Part shown: positions 19,503 to 32,578 of the stretch, one piece after another
Layout: each line of letters begins with the position of its first letter
How positions within the stretch are numbered: position 1 is the stretch's first letter
Assembly: GCF_007744675.1 (NCBI RefSeq)
Contig: NZ_CP036269.1
Location: forward strand, 7,137,917 to 7,201,916
DNA length: 64,000 bases
Reading direction: 5' to 3'
DNA from: Gimesia alba
GTDB lineage: Bacteria > Planctomycetota > Planctomycetia > Planctomycetales > Planctomycetaceae
Translations under genes and position numbers: made by a program
Notes under the pieces: model-generated
What the model was told of the DNA's origin: nothing
Databases searched by the model: none
What the model saw: the letters and a program-made list of their open reading frames with translations, nothing else

Positions 19503-19982
19503 TTAGCGAGAGAAGGCGAAATGTGCAAACGCCTTGTTCGCTTCAGCCATTCGATGAATGTTCTCGCGAGTTGTCATTGCGGTACCTTCCCGCTTATGAG
19601 CAGACAAAATCTCATCAGCCAGGCGAACCTCCATGGGACGCCCTTTTTTCCCGCGAATGGCAGCCAGAATCCAGCGAATTGCCAGAGTTTGCTGACGCTT
19701 AGGGCTCACGGGAGTCGGAACCTGATAGGTTGCTCCACCCACTCGCTTTGACCGCACTTCAACACTGGGCTTTACATTTTCGACAGCCTGCGTAAAGACT
19801 TCGATCGGTTCCACATCGGGAACACGCTCTTTGATACGTTCCAAGGCATCATAAAAAACGTTTTGTGCAACGCTTTTTTTGCCATCATGCATCAAGCAGT
19901 TAACAAACTTCGAAGCCAACAGTGAATTAAACCGAGGATCCGGCTTTAGCTGTGTCGCACTGGCAGTAAACTTCTTGCCCAT
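19503..19982 (-). CDS. rpsG: Ribosomal protein uS7
   Basis: S7 nucleates the small-subunit head and touches the E-site tRNA. The 159-residue protein starts [20 protein letters not shown], with AGAGGAA eight bases upstream. It has [32 protein letters not shown] and a normal C-terminus. The frame is open 15 codons further upstream without a binding site. Confidence 0.95.
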   Translation of the reverse strand: MGKKFTASATQLKPDPRFNSLLASKFVNCLMHDGKKSVAQNVFYDALERIKERVPDVEPIEVFTQAVENVKPSVEVRSKRVGGATYQVPTPVSPKRQQTLAIRWILAAIRGKKGRPMEVRLADEILSAHKREGTAMTTRENIHRMAEANKAFAHFAFSR

Positions 19983-20076
19983 TCCAACATTTCCTCTGAC
20001 TTTAATCTCAATGCTCTCAAAGAACACTGACAGATGTAATCAAATATTTGACTAATGAATAAAATTAAATGAACGA

Positions 20077-20448
20077 TTATTTGGGGCGTTTCGTACCATA
20101 ACGGCTGCGTGCCTGACGACGATCATTCACACCAAGCGTATCGAGCACACCACGGATCACTTTATAGCGAACACCAGGCAAGTCGCGAACACGACCACCA
20201 CGCACGAGCACAATCGAGTGCTCCTGCAGGTTATGGCCTTCACCGGGGATATAAGCAGTCAACTCTTTTCCGTTCGAAAGACGAACACGAGCCACTTTAC
20301 GCAGAGCGGAGTTTGGCTTCTTCGGAGTCACTGTCTTAACCTGTAAACAGACCCCACGCTTCTGAGGACAACCTTCCAACAGAGGAGTTTTACTCTTGGA
20401 AATCTGCTTTTTTCTTGGCTTACGAATCAATTGATTAATCGTTGGCAT
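20077..20448 (-). CDS. rpsL: Ribosomal protein uS12
   Basis: S12 sits at the decoding centre. The 123-residue protein has [14 protein letters not shown], the accuracy loop [20 protein letters not shown] and the second loop [20 protein letters not shown]. Its length is normal. A promoter lies upstream at 20577-20605, so rpsL-rpsG form a two-gene unit. Confidence 0.96.
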   Translation of the reverse strand: MPTINQLIRKPRKKQISKSKTPLLEGCPQKRGVCLQVKTVTPKKPNSALRKVARVRLSNGKELTAYIPGEGHNLQEHSIVLVRGGRVRDLPGVRYKVIRGVLDTLGVNDRRQARSRYGTKRPK

Positions 20449-20576
20449 CGAGACAACCCATCTTCGTTCAAATCATGAACTTACAATAAACACTTTTATT
20501 CAAACGCAGCCAAAAATACATATGGCCACCTGTTTCGCACTCTTTTCACGCCCCTCAGCAGTGAGAGGAACGAGAC

Positions 20577-20605
20577 AATGTATCCAGCCTGATCTGATCC
20601 GTCAA
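20577..20605 (-). promoter_or_regulatory. Sigma70-like promoter of rpsL-rpsG
   Basis: TTGACG (20600-20605) and TACATT (20577-20582) on the minus strand are 17 bases apart, in the rpoC-rpsL gap. Initiation near 20569 gives a leader of about 120 bases. Confidence 0.62.
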
Positions 20606-20676
20606 GTCTCACAACAAGTCCATTTCAGGAACCAGGTCAAGAGATTTCAACCAGAAACCAGGCCGGATCATTCTAT

Positions 20677-23600
20677 TTACTCATCAAAGGGATTAGGGCT
20701 TGGCGGAGCGTTTTCCATTGAGGGATCCGCGCCCCCCTGTCCATATTCCTCGGTTTCCTGACCGCCGCCCAATGGAACGGGTTTATCAGGCTGAACTTCA
20801 TTCAACAGGCTCATCCGTGCTGCCAGAATACGTTCTTTTTCAGCCTTCAGCTCTTCCAAAGCCTCTGGACGAATACGAACTTCTGCAGTCTGGTGCTGAT
20901 AGAACCCGGTTCCCGCTGGAACCAGGTGACCGAGGATCACATTTTCTTTCAGCCCCACCAGATAATCGACACGACCGGCAAGTGCCGCTTCGGTCAACAC
21001 CTTTGTAGTTTCCTGGAAACTGGCTGCTGAGATGAAACTTTCACTCTGCACTGAGGCTTTGGTAATCCCCAACAGCTGAGAGCTGGCAGATGCCGGCTTA
21101 GGCTTGGTAAAGCTGGCAGGAGCCTGACCTGCCAGTTCCACCTGGGCATTTACTTCTTCAATTGTTGCTAGTGGCACCAGGTCGTCTGGCTGGAAGTCCG
21201 TATCACCGGAATCAACCACTTTTACGCAGGCAATCGTCTCTTCATTGATCCTTTGGAAAGTCAACTTATCGAGGACAATTCCTGGTAGCAGGTTTGTATC
21301 ACCCACATCTTCGACCATTACTTTACTCAACATGCGAGAAATTATGATTTCAAGATGCTTATCGTCGATTGTCACACGCTGAGCACGATACACGCTCTGA
21401 ATTTCGTGCAGCAGATATTGTTGAACTGCTTCTGTACCACTGACACGTAAAATATCGTGCGGTACCAGAGGACCACGCACCAGAGCGTCACCGGCTTTGA
21501 CCAGATCACCAGCGTGAACCAGAAGGTGCTTACCATGCGGAATCACATGTTCGACTTCGGTTCCATCTTCCCCGCGAACGATAACGATTCGTTTTCCACG
21601 TTTCTTTTCAGGAACGAATTCGACTTCGCCATCGATCTCGGCTAGAACGGAAGGATCTTTCGGTCGTCTTGCTTCGAACAACTCAGTCACACGAGGCAAA
21701 CCACCGGTAATATCCTGGGTACCCGCAGATTCCCGAGGGTTCTTGGCGACAACTGTCCCTGCAGTGATCTGCTGGCCTTCTTCTACTTCGATACTTGCCT
21801 TTTCAGGAAGATAATAGAAGTCCAGAATCTTGCCTGTACCATCTTCGATGATAATTTGTGGATGCAACTCCCCCTTATGCTCAATAATCGAACGGCGGAT
21901 GTGGCCACTGGGGTCTTTGTCGGTGCGAATGGTCTTCCCTTCCACACACTCTTCAAATCGTACACGACCACCCACTTCTGCAAGGATGGAGATCGAGTGA
22001 GGGTCCCACTGACAGATCACTTGACCTTCTGCCAACTCATCTCCCTCATTCACCATCAGAGTTGCACCGTTGGGAATCGTATAACGTTCCAGTTCACGAC
22101 CTTTAGGATCGTTGATCACAACTTCACCGTTTCGCGTCAATACAACGCTCAAACCTTCATTGTTCACAACAGACCTGATCCGTGCAAATGTTGCTTTACC
22201 AGCACGGCGGGTCTTAATTTCATGCTCTTCCACTTCGTGGGAAGCAGTCCCCCCAATGTGGAACGTACGCATCGTCAACTGAGTACCAGGCTCACCCACA
22301 CTTTGTGCGGCGATAATCCCAACTGCCAACCCTTCTTCGACAAGCGAACCGGTTGAGAGGTCCATCCCGTAACACAGGCGGCAGATCCCGAGTGAAGATT
22401 CACAAGTCATGGGGCTGCGGACCTGAATCTTTTCCAGCCCCATCGCTTCAATGCGACGTGCAATTTCTACGGTGATCAGTTCGTTTTCGCGAACGATGAC
22501 TTCGTCGGTAATCGGATCGACAATGTTGGTTCGGCTGACACGACCACGAATCGCATCAGTCAAACTCATTTCCACTTTTTCACCACGATAAACAACGCCG
22601 CGTGTCATACCCTGAGCAGTACCACAGTCATGCTCTGTTACAACGACGTTCTGACAGATATCTGCCAGTTTACGTGTCAGGTAACCACTGTCTGCGGTTT
22701 TCAGAGCTGTATCGGCCAATCCTTTACGGGCACCGTGTGTCGAACTGAAATACTCCAGTACGGTCAATCCTTCACGGAAATTTGCCTTAATCGGAGTTTC
22801 AATAATTTCTCCACTCGGCTTGGCCATCAGCCCACGCATACCACCAAGCTGACGCATCTGTTCGATACCACCACGAGCACCGGAGTTCGACATCAGATAA
22901 ATCGGATTCACATACTTACCTTCGTCACGGTAGTCGTTTTCCAACTCATGCATCATGGAGGTCGTAATCAACTCGCGAGCTTTCGTCCACGTGTCAAGCA
23001 CTTCGTTATAACGTTCTTCAGATGTAATCAAACCACGTTCATAAAGCTTGGACTTCTGCAGAACTGTTTTCTCCGAATCACCAATCACCTTGGCTTTATT
23101 GGGAGCCGTTTTCAAATCGCTGGTTGCGAAAGAAAGACCACTGGCCGTAGATTCACGAAATCCGGTTTCCTTCATCTTGTCGAGGAGGTTAATCGTTTCA
23201 CGACGACCGAGCTCCAGATAACAGTCAGAAATCACGTTTGAAAGATCGCGACCTTTCATCGTCAGGTTATAGAAGGCCATCTTCTTAGGCAGAATATCAT
23301 TGAAAATGACACGTCCTACCGTCGTTTCAACTAAGCCTCCCATCTTGAAATCATCAGCGCCGTCACCTTTTATCCGTTTATCGGAAGGCATTCGCACTTT
23401 GATGATGGCATGACGGTCCAGCTTGCGTTGCTGGAATGCGGCATGAACTTCGTTCACACCGGAGAAAATCATGCCTTCACCCATCCGCTCCGTCTTCTTC
23501 AAGGTCAAATAATAGCAACCCATCACGATATCCTGAGAAGGACGAATAATCGGTGCACCATCGGACGGACTGAAAATGTTATTCGTAGCCAGCATCAAAG

Positions 23601-25038
23601 TTGTTGCTTCCACCTGCGCTTCGATTGATAGCGGCAAATGAACCGCCATCTGGTCACCATCGAAGTCGGCGTTAAATCCACCACACACCAGTGGATGGAC
23701 GCGGATCGCGTTTCCTTCCACAAGAATCGGCTCAAATGCCTGAATCCCCATACGGTGCAACGTCGGAGCGCGGTTCAGAAGCACGGGATGATTCTGAATC
23801 ACTTCGTCGAGAATATCCCATACGTCCTCATCTTTACGCTCCAACATGCGCTTCGCTGATTTGATCGTATCAGCGTGCCCGCTGTCCTTCAGACGACGAA
23901 TAATAAAAGGCTGAAACAGCTCGAGTGCAATTTTCTTGGGCAGACCACACTGATGCAGATTCAGTTCCGGACCAACCACGATCACACTTCGTGCAGAATA
24001 ATCGACACGTTTCCCGAGCAGGTTTTCACGGAAACGTCCTTGCTTCCCTTTAATCATATCAGTCAATGATTTCAGAGGCCGGTTAGAAGAACCCAGCACA
24101 GGACGCTTACAACGATTGTTATCGAACAAAGCGTCTACCGACTGCTGTAACATGCGCTTTTCGTTACGCACAATCACTTCGGGAGCGTTCAAATCAACCA
24201 GTTTTTTCAAACGGTTATTACGATTGATAATTCTACGATAAAGATCGTTCAAATCGCTGGTTGCGAAGTTACCGGAATCCAGCAGAACCAGCGGACGCAA
24301 GTCGGGTGGAATTACCGGAATCACTTCCAACACCATCCACTCAGGACGGTTATCACTGTCACGCAATGACTCTACGATTTTCAAACGTTTGATGTAGTCT
24401 TTGCGTTTCTGCTGGCTGGCGGTTTCAAATAACTCTTTGCGAAGTCGTTCCGAAATCTCAACAAGATTCAGGCTCATCAGAAGCTTTTTAATGGCTTCGG
24501 CCCCCATCTCAATCTCGAACGAACCGGGGCCATACTTGGCCTGATTCTGACGTGCTTCCTCTTCAGTCATCGTCTGGCACATTTCCAGCGGCGTATCGCC
24601 GGGATCGGTCACGACGTAGTCCTGGAAATAAACCACCTTTTCCAGAGCAGTGGTCTTCATATTCAACAACGCCCCCAGACGGCTGGGCATCGATTTGAAG
24701 AACCAGATATGCACAATTGGTGCTGCCAACTCAATGTGCCCCATACGCTTTCTACGAACACGACTATGTGTCACTTTGACGCCACAACGGTCGCAGATCA
24801 TGCCTTTATACTTCATACCCCGGTATTTACCACAGGCACATTCCCAGTCCTTTTCAGGACCGAAAATTCGTTCGCAGAATAATCCATCACGTTCGGGACG
24901 ATAGGTTCGATAATTAATCGTTTCCGGTTTCTTCACTTCGCCGAATGACCAACTCCGAATATCGTGTGGACTGGCCAATCCAATTTTTACGGAACCGTAA
25001 TCGTTAATTCGCTCGTAAGCTGTTTGTGCAACACTCAC
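20677..25038 (-). CDS. rpoC: RNA polymerase subunit beta'
   Basis: Beta' carries the catalytic magnesium site of RNA polymerase. The 1453-residue protein has the N-terminal zinc ribbon (ECACGKYRG, then ICDRCGV). It has the active-site motif [15 protein letters not shown], the bridge helix and trigger-loop region ([13 protein letters not shown]), and the second zinc site with four cysteines around [11 protein letters not shown]. It is slightly longer than E. coli beta' (1407) and has a Pro/Gly/Glu-rich C-terminus ending SPNPFDE. It follows rpoB by 95 bases. Confidence 0.97.
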   Translation of the reverse strand: MSVAQTAYERINDYGSVKIGLASPHDIRSWSFGEVKKPETINYRTYRPERDGLFCERIFGPEKDWECACGKYRGMKYKGMICDRCGVKVTHSRVRRKRMGHIELAAPIVHIWFFKSMPSRLGALLNMKTTALEKVVYFQDYVVTDPGDTPLEMCQTMTEEEARQNQAKYGPGSFEIEMGAEAIKKLLMSLNLVEISERLRKELFETASQQKRKDYIKRLKIVESLRDSDNRPEWMVLEVIPVIPPDLRPLVLLDSGNFATSDLNDLYRRIINRNNRLKKLVDLNAPEVIVRNEKRMLQQSVDALFDNNRCKRPVLGSSNRPLKSLTDMIKGKQGRFRENLLGKRVDYSARSVIVVGPELNLHQCGLPKKIALELFQPFIIRRLKDSGHADTIKSAKRMLERKDEDVWDILDEVIQNHPVLLNRAPTLHRMGIQAFEPILVEGNAIRVHPLVCGGFNADFDGDQMAVHLPLSIEAQVEATTLMLATNNIFSPSDGAPIIRPSQDIVMGCYYLTLKKTERMGEGMIFSGVNEVHAAFQQRKLDRHAIIKVRMPSDKRIKGDGADDFKMGGLVETTVGRVIFNDILPKKMAFYNLTMKGRDLSNVISDCYLELGRRETINLLDKMKETGFRESTASGLSFATSDLKTAPNKAKVIGDSEKTVLQKSKLYERGLITSEERYNEVLDTWTKARELITTSMMHELENDYRDEGKYVNPIYLMSNSGARGGIEQMRQLGGMRGLMAKPSGEIIETPIKANFREGLTVLEYFSSTHGARKGLADTALKTADSGYLTRKLADICQNVVVTEHDCGTAQGMTRGVVYRGEKVEMSLTDAIRGRVSRTNIVDPITDEVIVRENELITVEIARRIEAMGLEKIQVRSPMTCESSLGICRLCYGMDLSTGSLVEEGLAVGIIAAQSVGEPGTQLTMRTFHIGGTASHEVEEHEIKTRRAGKATFARIRSVVNNEGLSVVLTRNGEVVINDPKGRELERYTIPNGATLMVNEGDELAEGQVICQWDPHSISILAEVGGRVRFEECVEGKTIRTDKDPSGHIRRSIIEHKGELHPQIIIEDGTGKILDFYYLPEKASIEVEEGQQITAGTVVAKNPRESAGTQDITGGLPRVTELFEARRPKDPSVLAEIDGEVEFVPEKKRGKRIVIVRGEDGTEVEHVIPHGKHLLVHAGDLVKAGDALVRGPLVPHDILRVSGTEAVQQYLLHEIQSVYRAQRVTIDDKHLEIIISRMLSKVMVEDVGDTNLLPGIVLDKLTFQRINEETIACVKVVDSGDTDFQPDDLVPLATIEEVNAQVELAGQAPASFTKPKPASASSQLLGITKASVQSESFISAASFQETTKVLTEAALAGRVDYLVGLKENVILGHLVPAGTGFYQHQTAEVRIRPEALEELKAEKERILAARMSLLNEVQPDKPVPLGGGQETEEYGQGGADPSMENAPPSPNPFDE

Positions 25039-25133
25039 TGTGCACGCTCCTTATTTTCTGAACTATTTATGATCAGACATTGATCCTGAAAAAAAACCAC
25101 CCTCGACACAACTCTCTAATCCCTGAGAACGCA

Positions 25134-28100
25134 TCAAGCGGGATTTTTTTCCAGCTGTAGATTCAAACCAAGTCCACGAATTTCGTTGTTTAGCACGTCA
25201 AAGCTGGCTGGCGTACCGGCCTCTAATGTATTTTCACCGTTCACCATCGATTCATAAATCTTAGTACGGCCTTCGACATCATCACTCTTCACTGTCAGCA
25301 GTTCCTGCAGAATATAAGCAGCACCATACGCTTCCAGAGCCCACACTTCCATTTCCCCAAATCGCTGACCACCAAACCGGGCTTTACCACCCAATGGTTG
25401 TTGAGTAATCAGAGAGTAAGGACCTGTCGAACGGGCATGTACTTTGTCATCCACAAGGTGATGCAGCTTCAACATGTAAATCTGCCCCACTGTGGTTTTC
25501 TGCTCGTAGGGTTCACCAGTACGACCATCAAACAACTGTGCTTTTCCATCCTTAGGCAGACCAGCTGAATCCAGATACTCGTGAATCAATGATTCCATTG
25601 CACCGTCAAATACCGGACAAACAGCACGAAAACCATGCTTTTCGGCTGCCCAGCCAAGGTGGGTCTCCAGAATCTGCCCCACATTCATACGACTCGGAAC
25701 CCCCAGTGGATTCAACATGATGTCGATCGGAGTTCCATCTTCCGTAAAAGGCATATCCTCAATCGGCAGAACTTTGGAAATCACACCTTTATTCCCGTGA
25801 CGACCAGCCATCTTGTCACCCACGGAAATCTGACGTTTCGATGCGACATAGACTTTAACCATCTGCAGCACACCGTTCGGCAATTCTTCGCCACGTTTCA
25901 TACTGTTAACACGCTGGTCGCAGGTATCAATTACGTCTTCCACATTGGACCAGAGATCATCGATCACAGCCCGGCAGTCTGCCTTTTTCTGCGGGCTTCG
26001 AATATCCAGATCATCTAAATGCGATAGAAAATCATGAGCATACTGAGAAACAAATTTATCCTCAAGAATGTCACGAATCTTACGGCCATCATCATCAACC
26101 AGAGGTTGACCTAATGCACTTTCAAATGTCTTCAGGAACTCACGGAACTCTGCAGCGATTTCCTGGTCACCTTTTTCTTCGACCTGTTTGAGTTCTTCAT
26201 CATACTGCTTACGCTCGTAATCAGTCAGACTCATGCGGCGTGCAAATTTTTCGGTGTGAATTACGATCCCTTCCACACCACTGGAGGCCTCTAACGATTC
26301 GTTTTTGACATCCTCGCCGGCACGCCCAAAGATCGCGTGCAACAGTTTTTCTTCCGGTGTCAACTCAGCTTTGGCTTTCGGCGAAACTTTTCCGACCAGA
26401 ATATCGCCCTGGCGAACACGAGTTCCCACTTTGATAATTCCGTCTTCACCAATATGTCGCAACGCCTTTTCGCTGACATTGGGAATATCACGTGTGAACT
26501 CTTCACGACCCAGCTTCGTTTCACGAATCTCAACATCAAATTCATCAATATGAATCGAAGTGTAAACGTCTTCTTTTACCAGACGCTCAGAAAGAATGAT
26601 GGCGTCTTCAAAGTTGTAACCGTCCCATGACATGAAGCCTACCAGCACATTACGGCCCAGCGCCAGTAATCCGTCTGATGCAGCAGCACTGTTACACAGG
26701 ATCTGACCTTTCTTGACCGAATCACCGACCTTGACGGCAGGCGTCTGATTCAAGCAGGTACGCTCGTTAAGACCTTCGTATTTTCGCAGACGATATTTTT
26801 TACCGTTGACTTCAACCACATTTCCGTCAACGTAAGTCACCTTACCGGCTTTTTCAGCTCTGACCACCATACCTGAGTTCTGAGCCACAGCGACTTCCAT
26901 TCCGGTACCCACCAGAGGCGGTTCTGCGATCAACAGAGGCACGGCCTGCCGTTGCATGTTAGAACCCATCAAAGCCCGGTTCGCATCATCGTGTTCCAAG
27001 AAGGGAATCAGACCAGCGGAAATCCCCACCATCTGTGCGGGGTCGACATCGATGTAATCGACATCGCCGGCAGCAATCCAGACCACGTCATCGCGGAAGC
27101 GCGCCATCACGCGGTCTTCACTGAATTTACCGTTCTCAACGGGTGTGTCGGCGGGTGCCACATGGACTTCGGCCTCTTCATCGGCCCGCATCCAGTGCAC
27201 TTCGTCGGTCAGCTTTCCATTCTTTACAAAACGATAGGGCGTCACCAGGAACCCATAATCGTCTACCTTCGAGAAAATACTCAAACTGGAAATCAAACCA
27301 ATGTTGGTACCTTCAGGTGTTTCAATCGGGCAAATTCGTCCGTAGTGAGAAATATGCACATCGCGTACCTCAAAGCCGGCACGTTTCCGGTTCAAACCAC
27401 CGGGCCCCAACGCACTCAGACGACGTTCGTGTGTTAACATCGAAAGTGGATTCGTCTGGTCAACCACCTGCGACAATTCGCTACGACCAAAGAAGAAGTC
27501 AATCGCCGCCGAGACACTCTTGGGGTTAATCAGCGTACGGGGAGACATCTCTTCGACATCTTTTTGTGTCATACGCTCCTGTACGGTTCGACGCAGCTTG
27601 AGGAATCCTTTACGAATTTCATCGGAAGCCAATTCATCAATCGTACGCAAACGACGGTTACCGAGGTTATCGATATCGTCTACATAAGCGGAGCCATCAC
27701 CAATCCGCAAACGGACCAGATAACGAATGGAGTTAATAAAGTCTTCCGGACGCAACGTCATCTCTGTATCGGGCACATCCTGTTTGAACTTGCGATTGAT
27801 ACGGAAACGCCCCACGCGCCCCAATCGATAACGATTGACGTCAAAGAATTTTTCCTTGAACAGATCAATGGCCCGTTCCAGTTGCGGTGGATTTCCCGGA
27901 CGTAAACGTGAATAGATTCGCAGCAATGCTTCTTCGTGAGTCGCTGTCGGATCTTCGGCAATACTTTGCAGAACCAGCAAGTCGTTGACTTCCGCAACCA
28001 CTTCAATTTTCTTCAGACCGGTGTCAATGATTTCGTCAACCAGCTCTTCAGTAATTGTTCCACAACAATCCAGAATCACCTCGCCACAACGATCGTGGCC

Positions 28101-28850
28101 GGCGGGATACACGATATCTTCAGCGACTATTTTTCCAACCAGTTTTTCAGCAGAAGCACCCGAGGCCACTTTTTCTGATTTGGTCTCGTAAAACAGCTTT
28201 ACCAGATCCGTGTCTGAGGAGTAATCTTTCGACATCGCACGCAACAGCGTCATGGCCGAGAATTTACCACTCTGGTCAATCCGCACGCCCAGTGTGTCTT
28301 TCTTACCGACGACCAGTTCGATCCAACTTCCCCGTTCGGGAATCACGCGGCAGGAATACTCTTTCTTCTCACCAGGCTCAGAACTGAGCACAAAGTCAAC
28401 GCCGGGAGAACGGTGCAACTGACTGACGATACAACGCTCGGCTCCGTTGATGATGAATTCGCCGCCACCAATCATGACAGGCAAGTCGCCAAGATAGACT
28501 TCCTCTTCAATTGGTTGCTCTTTCACGAGACGCAACCAAACGCGGAAGGGGCGACCGTATGTCAATCGTAACTGACGGCACTCTGTCGGCGTGTAGCGAG
28601 GTTTTCCTAACTCATACTTTACGTACTCTAGCTGATATTGCCCCTGATAACTTTCAATGGGAAATACTTCGCGCAAAATCTCTTCAAGCCCCTGATTCTT
28701 TCGCTCACGAGGAGATTTATCAGCTTGAAGAAAAGTGGCATAAGAGTCTGTCTGAATCTGTGTTAAATCAGACAGCTCAAAACTGTGTTCAATCTTACCA
28801 AAATTTTTGACGGATTGAGTGGGGATCGTTCGCTGTGCTGGAATCGGCAT
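25134..28850 (-). CDS. rpoB: RNA polymerase subunit beta
   Basis: Beta forms half of the RNA polymerase active-site cleft and is the rifampicin target. The 1238-residue protein has the rifampicin region with [20 protein letters not shown] and [20 protein letters not shown]. It also has [17 protein letters not shown], and C-terminal [17 protein letters not shown] and [20 protein letters not shown]. It is shorter than E. coli beta (1342), as expected without the large lineage inserts. A long leader and its own promoter lie upstream. Confidence 0.97.
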   Translation of the reverse strand: MPIPAQRTIPTQSVKNFGKIEHSFELSDLTQIQTDSYATFLQADKSPRERKNQGLEEILREVFPIESYQGQYQLEYVKYELGKPRYTPTECRQLRLTYGRPFRVWLRLVKEQPIEEEVYLGDLPVMIGGGEFIINGAERCIVSQLHRSPGVDFVLSSEPGEKKEYSCRVIPERGSWIELVVGKKDTLGVRIDQSGKFSAMTLLRAMSKDYSSDTDLVKLFYETKSEKVASGASAEKLVGKIVAEDIVYPAGHDRCGEVILDCCGTITEELVDEIIDTGLKKIEVVAEVNDLLVLQSIAEDPTATHEEALLRIYSRLRPGNPPQLERAIDLFKEKFFDVNRYRLGRVGRFRINRKFKQDVPDTEMTLRPEDFINSIRYLVRLRIGDGSAYVDDIDNLGNRRLRTIDELASDEIRKGFLKLRRTVQERMTQKDVEEMSPRTLINPKSVSAAIDFFFGRSELSQVVDQTNPLSMLTHERRLSALGPGGLNRKRAGFEVRDVHISHYGRICPIETPEGTNIGLISSLSIFSKVDDYGFLVTPYRFVKNGKLTDEVHWMRADEEAEVHVAPADTPVENGKFSEDRVMARFRDDVVWIAAGDVDYIDVDPAQMVGISAGLIPFLEHDDANRALMGSNMQRQAVPLLIAEPPLVGTGMEVAVAQNSGMVVRAEKAGKVTYVDGNVVEVNGKKYRLRKYEGLNERTCLNQTPAVKVGDSVKKGQILCNSAAASDGLLALGRNVLVGFMSWDGYNFEDAIILSERLVKEDVYTSIHIDEFDVEIRETKLGREEFTRDIPNVSEKALRHIGEDGIIKVGTRVRQGDILVGKVSPKAKAELTPEEKLLHAIFGRAGEDVKNESLEASSGVEGIVIHTEKFARRMSLTDYERKQYDEELKQVEEKGDQEIAAEFREFLKTFESALGQPLVDDDGRKIRDILEDKFVSQYAHDFLSHLDDLDIRSPQKKADCRAVIDDLWSNVEDVIDTCDQRVNSMKRGEELPNGVLQMVKVYVASKRQISVGDKMAGRHGNKGVISKVLPIEDMPFTEDGTPIDIMLNPLGVPSRMNVGQILETHLGWAAEKHGFRAVCPVFDGAMESLIHEYLDSAGLPKDGKAQLFDGRTGEPYEQKTTVGQIYMLKLHHLVDDKVHARSTGPYSLITQQPLGGKARFGGQRFGEMEVWALEAYGAAYILQELLTVKSDDVEGRTKIYESMVNGENTLEAGTPASFDVLNNEIRGLGLNLQLEKNPA

Positions 28851-29244
28851 TAAGATGATCTTTTCTACTTACCTGGTGCCAGATGTGGAAATGCCCTGCG
28901 TAACTGACAATGTCGAACTGACAGAGCACAAGCCAAGAATAGCGAGGAACAACAGCGCGTACCTCGAGAGATTACAGCCCCGAATGCTGTATTAAGAGCG
29001 GATCGCTCGACTAAATTAAAGCCTGATAAATCGCTCAATACTACTTTGCTATTCAAAAGAGAGTGCAATGAGTCGATTGCTTAGACCAAATGGGACTGAA
29101 ACGATGACTGATCGAAGCAGATAAACTTACAAAAAACATAAAGCAGTAGTACAACATGCAATAGTGAAATCACGTCTGCAGAAACAGTCACAAACAATGA
29201 TCGCTGCGTCCGATACAAAATCACCAGACAGCAGCCGGTCACTT

Positions 29245-29273
29245 ATTCTAAACGGTGATACAGAACACTTCAA
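29245..29273 (-). promoter_or_regulatory. Sigma70-like promoter of rpoBC
   Basis: TTGAAG (29268-29273) and TAGAAT (29245-29250) on the minus strand are 17 bases apart. Initiation near 29237 gives a leader of about 387 bases before rpoB. Confidence 0.55.
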
Positions 29274-29322
29274 TTGCACGCGAAAAAAAACCAAAAATAT
29301 CCACCCGTACAGGCAGAAGCTA

Positions 29323-29353
29323 ACCTGTGCCAAAACGATGCCTCAGCACAGGT
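29323..29353 (-). terminator. Attenuator-like hairpin after rplL
   Basis: ACCTGTGC and GCACAGGT form a perfect 8-base stem with a 15-base loop, 28 bases past the rplL stop. The T-run is about 33 bases beyond the stem instead of directly after it, so partial termination or RNA processing is as likely as a full terminator. Confidence 0.4.
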
Positions 29354-29381
29354 GAACTTAAGATGGCTTTTTTACGACGAC

Positions 29382-29798
29382 TTACTTTACTTCAGCAGAA
29401 CCACCTGCTTCTTCAACTTCTTTAGCCAGTGCTTCAGCATCTTCTTTCGAGATACCTTCTTTCAGTGGTTTAGGAGCACCTTCAACCAGATCTTTTGCTT
29501 CCTTCAGACCGAGTCCTGTTGCGCCACGAACGACTTTAATCACAGGAATCTTGCTGTCGCCGAATCCAGTCAGGATGACGTCAAATTCGGTCTTTTCTGC
29601 AGCAGCTTCACCGCCGGCATCGCCGCCACCGCCACCGCCAGCCACCATGACAGCACCACCGGCAGCAGCCTTGATACCGTGGACTTCGTCAAGGTATTCA
29701 GCCAATTCTTTAGCCTGGAGCAATGTCAATCCAGCAATTTTGTCGCCCAGTTCTTTGGTCTCTTCACCAAATTCAGTTGTTGCTTCGGCTGTCGCCAT
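29382..29798 (-). CDS. rplL: Ribosomal protein bL12 (L7/L12)
   Basis: The flexible stalk protein that recruits translation GTPases. The 138-residue form starting [20 protein letters not shown] has AAAGGA-like binding site upstream. It has an N-terminal dimerisation domain, an Ala/Gly hinge ([14 protein letters not shown]) and the C-terminal domain [20 protein letters not shown] with [20 protein letters not shown]. The hinge is glycine-rich rather than the more common alanine-rich form. Confidence 0.96.
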   Translation of the reverse strand: MATAEATTEFGEETKELGDKIAGLTLLQAKELAEYLDEVHGIKAAAGGAVMVAGGGGGGDAGGEAAAEKTEFDVILTGFGDSKIPVIKVVRGATGLGLKEAKDLVEGAPKPLKEGISKEDAEALAKEVEEAGGSAEVK

Positions 29799-29933
29799 CT
29801 TCTCTTTCCTTTCGCACGAATGCGTAAAATAGAATCTCTCAATAGTGTAAATCAAATCAACGCTGCATTGCCTCAGCAGCAGTTGCTACAAATTTCAAGA
29901 CACAAACCACAAGCCTTGAAACGGGTCAACGAC

Positions 29934-30452
29934 TTATGACTCATCCCCTTCAGAGATTGTCTTAATCTGCCCGGCAAGGGTCCCGCCGGGACCTTTGATT
30001 GCCCCTGCTAATTGTGCACCAGGTCCGAGGATCCGGGAAACAATTTCGCCAATCAATTCCATTCGACCAGGGCTCTTACTTAGTTTTGTCACATCATCTG
30101 ACGTGAGTGCGGTTCCTTCTGTGGACCCGCCTTTGATCGCCAGATTTTCGATATCTGAAGCCCATTTCGACATCTCTTTTGAGAGAGCGACAATATCTTC
30201 GCCCCCCCACACGAGAGTCGAAGGCCCCTTTAAGACATCTTCCAACCCTTCAACGCCAGCGTTGGCAAAGGCACGACGGGCCAGAGAATTCTTCACCGTC
30301 AGAGTCGAAATCCCTTTCTCCTGCAACTTAAGACGAAAACCGTTATCGGTAATCGCATCCAACTTTGCAGAATCCACAACAACGAAATCTCGAACTTCGC
30401 CAATCTGGGATTCGATCTCCGAGATGATCAGCTCTTTTACAAATTTACTCAT
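29934..30452 (-). CDS. rplJ: Ribosomal protein uL10
   Basis: L10 anchors the L12 dimers to the ribosomal stalk. The 172-residue sequence has VVDSAKLDAITDNGFRLKLQ, TVKNSLARRAFA and GPSTLVWGGEDIVALSKEM. It lies between rplA and rplL with an 84-base leader, where L10 autoregulation acts in other bacteria. No specific structure was identified. Confidence 0.94.
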   Translation of the reverse strand: MSKFVKELIISEIESQIGEVRDFVVVDSAKLDAITDNGFRLKLQEKGISTLTVKNSLARRAFANAGVEGLEDVLKGPSTLVWGGEDIVALSKEMSKWASDIENLAIKGGSTEGTALTSDDVTKLSKSPGRMELIGEIVSRILGPGAQLAGAIKGPGGTLAGQIKTISEGDES

Positions 30453-30536
30453 TAGATCTCTTCCAGCTCATTAAACGCCGAAAACAGTTATTCGTTAATA
30501 TTTTTGGCTACAAATACAATCTGAGTGTTTACGATT

Positions 30537-31241
30537 TTAAAGTGCAATTCCGATTCCAGGGCTCATCGTTGACGAAATAGCAATATTCCGCACATAAGCG
30601 CCTTTCACAGAAGAAGGCCGCAATGATTCCAGATACTTTAACATCGCCTGAATATTCTCCACTAACTGGCTGGCTTCGAACGATAGCTTACCAACGCGAC
30701 AATGCACATTACCGCCAGCGTCCACACGAAACTCAACCTTACCAGCCTTATAATCTTTCACGGCATTCTCGACATCTTGAGTCACAGTCCCAGCGCGGGG
30801 CGAAGGCATCAAACCTCGTGGCCCCAGAACACGACCCAGCGGACCAACAACACCCATCATATCCGGTGTTGCAATCGCCACATCAAAATCAAGCCAGCCC
30901 CCCTTGATCTTCTCTGCCAGATCTTTGCCACCAGCTGCATCAGCACCGGCTGCCTCGGCTGCTTCCAGATTCGCACCCTGGGCAAACACAACAACACGCT
31001 GTGTTTTACCAATACCATGCGGCAGAATGATCGAGCCACGCACCAGTTGGTCTGCCTGACGAGGATCGACACCCAATCGCACAGCCAACTCAACCGTCTG
31101 GTCCATTTTCACTGGCTTGATTGCTGCAGGCAGATCGCTCTCCAGAGACTTTAAAGCCTCCACAGCCTCTTCCAGACCAGCAGAACTAAGCCCGGCCAGC
31201 TTTTCATTATAAAATTTAGTTCGCTTGGATTGTTTTCCCAT
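30537..31241 (-). CDS. rplA: Ribosomal protein uL1
   Basis: L1 forms the mobile stalk at the E site and often represses its own operon. The 234-residue protein has [20 protein letters not shown], the block [20 protein letters not shown] and [13 protein letters not shown]. Its length is normal. It stands between rplK and rplJ. Confidence 0.96.
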   Translation of the reverse strand: MGKQSKRTKFYNEKLAGLSSAGLEEAVEALKSLESDLPAAIKPVKMDQTVELAVRLGVDPRQADQLVRGSIILPHGIGKTQRVVVFAQGANLEAAEAAGADAAGGKDLAEKIKGGWLDFDVAIATPDMMGVVGPLGRVLGPRGLMPSPRAGTVTQDVENAVKDYKAGKVEFRVDAGGNVHCRVGKLSFEASQLVENIQAMLKYLESLRPSSVKGAYVRNIAISSTMSPGIGIAL

Positions 31242-31324
31242 GACTCTCTATCCGAAAAACGTTTTATGTTTATTTAATATCGCCTGAACCCGGCACCAAT
31301 AATCTTTGCCCTTAAGACAAATGA

Positions 31325-31750
31325 TTATTTCTCGACTTCGAGCCCCATGCTACGGGCAGTCCCAGCAATAATCTTGGCTGCCTGATCAATATTGGGAGCA
31401 TTCAGATCCTCAAACTTGGTCTTGGCAATTTCTTTCAACTGGTCGACGGTCACTTTACCCACTTTGTTCTTCTTAGGATTTCCAGACCCTTTGGCGATCT
31501 GAGCAGCCTGCTTTAGGAGTACCGCAGCAGGGGGACTCTTCAGAACAAAGTCAAAAGAGCGATCGTTGAAAATGCTGATCACAACCGGAACAGTCGTGCC
31601 GGCCATATCTTTGGTTCGGTCATTAAACTGCTGGACAAACTGACCAATATTAACACCGTGTGGACCGAGTGCCGTACCCACAGGAGGAGCAGGAGTTGCC
31701 TGACCACCGAGAATTTGAACTTTTACTTCTGCAACAAGCTGCTTAGCCAT
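31325..31750 (-). CDS. rplK: Ribosomal protein uL11
   Basis: L11 forms the GTPase-associated centre with 23S rRNA and senses stalled ribosomes for RelA. The 141-residue form starting [20 protein letters not shown] has [20 protein letters not shown] and the C-terminal block [10 protein letters not shown]. It follows nusG by 69 bases. Confidence 0.96.
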   Translation of the reverse strand: MAKQLVAEVKVQILGGQATPAPPVGTALGPHGVNIGQFVQQFNDRTKDMAGTTVPVVISIFNDRSFDFVLKSPPAAVLLKQAAQIAKGSGNPKKNKVGKVTVDQLKEIAKTKFEDLNAPNIDQAAKIIAGTARSMGLEVEK

Positions 31751-31819
31751 TTGACCGACTTTCAAAACACTTTATAAACACGTGAATCAAACTATTTTAC
31801 ACGGAGCCCGAAAGCCCGA

Positions 31820-32404
31820 TTAGACCTTTTCAATCTGCCAGTACTCTAACTCTGTAGGAGTAGGACGGCTGAAAATTTCAATCAGAACAGTCACCTTGCC
31901 ACTGGCCTCATCAATATTGTCGATCGTACCCTCAAACCCTTCAAAGGTACCATCTTTAATTTTGACAACATCACCGGTCTGAAAATCTAATTTAATCTTA
32001 ACAGGAGTCTCTTCCTTGGTCTCTTCACGGCCCAGCATGCGAGCAATTTCGTGCTCCTGCATGGGAATCGGCTTACCTGCCGCGCCAGTGAAGTCCCCCA
32101 CTCCATTTGTGGATCGAACCAGGTACCAGCTGTCATCATTCAGCTCCACCTGAATCATGAGATAGCCAGGATAAAGCTTTCGCTCAAAAACCCGCTTTTT
32201 ACCACCCTTTGTTTCAACAACCTTCTCGGTCGGAATAATTATTTCTCCGAAATATTCTTCCAGACCGTCTCGCTTAATCCCTCTTAGCAAAGCCTCCCGA
32301 ATTGATTTCTCGCGGTTGCTTTGCACTTTTAACACATACCATAGGCGTTTTTCAGAGCCCTCTGGATTTTCAGAGGCAAGATCAGAACCCGAATCATTAC
32401 TCAT
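31820..32404 (-). CDS. nusG: Transcription antitermination factor NusG
   Basis: NusG binds the RNA polymerase clamp, and couples transcription to the ribosome or Rho. The 194-residue protein has the NGN domain ([40 protein letters not shown]) and a C-terminal KOW domain ([20 protein letters not shown]). An acidic/Ser-rich N-terminal extension of about 18 residues precedes the NGN domain. It lies between secE and rplK as usual. Confidence 0.95.
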   Translation of the reverse strand: MSNDSGSDLASENPEGSEKRLWYVLKVQSNREKSIREALLRGIKRDGLEEYFGEIIIPTEKVVETKGGKKRVFERKLYPGYLMIQVELNDDSWYLVRSTNGVGDFTGAAGKPIPMQEHEIARMLGREETKEETPVKIKLDFQTGDVVKIKDGTFEGFEGTIDNIDEASGKVTVLIEIFSRPTPTELEYWQIEKV

Positions 32405-32578
32405 GAGACACCTTCAACAGGATCCGTTACATACGAACACCTGACAATTACCCTGAAGCTACAATAATAGCGACTGCCAAAAGCAGGAATCGCCCATAAT
32501 GAGCAGGAATCACAATTTATTCAAGAAGCAGAGATCAAAAAATCTCTGTTATCTACCGAAAGCCGAATCGCTACTTCC

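Larger units (their letters stand above)
28851..29381 (-). other. 531-base rplL-rpoB leader region
   Basis: No gene is supported here. In transcription order the region holds a hairpin 28 bases past the rplL stop, a T-rich run at 29283-29290, a sigma70-like promoter at 29245-29273, and about 390 bases of leader before rpoB. It is far longer than the other gaps in this cluster (mostly 20-120 bases). In other bacteria the same gap holds an attenuator and RNase processing site. Confidence 0.6.
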
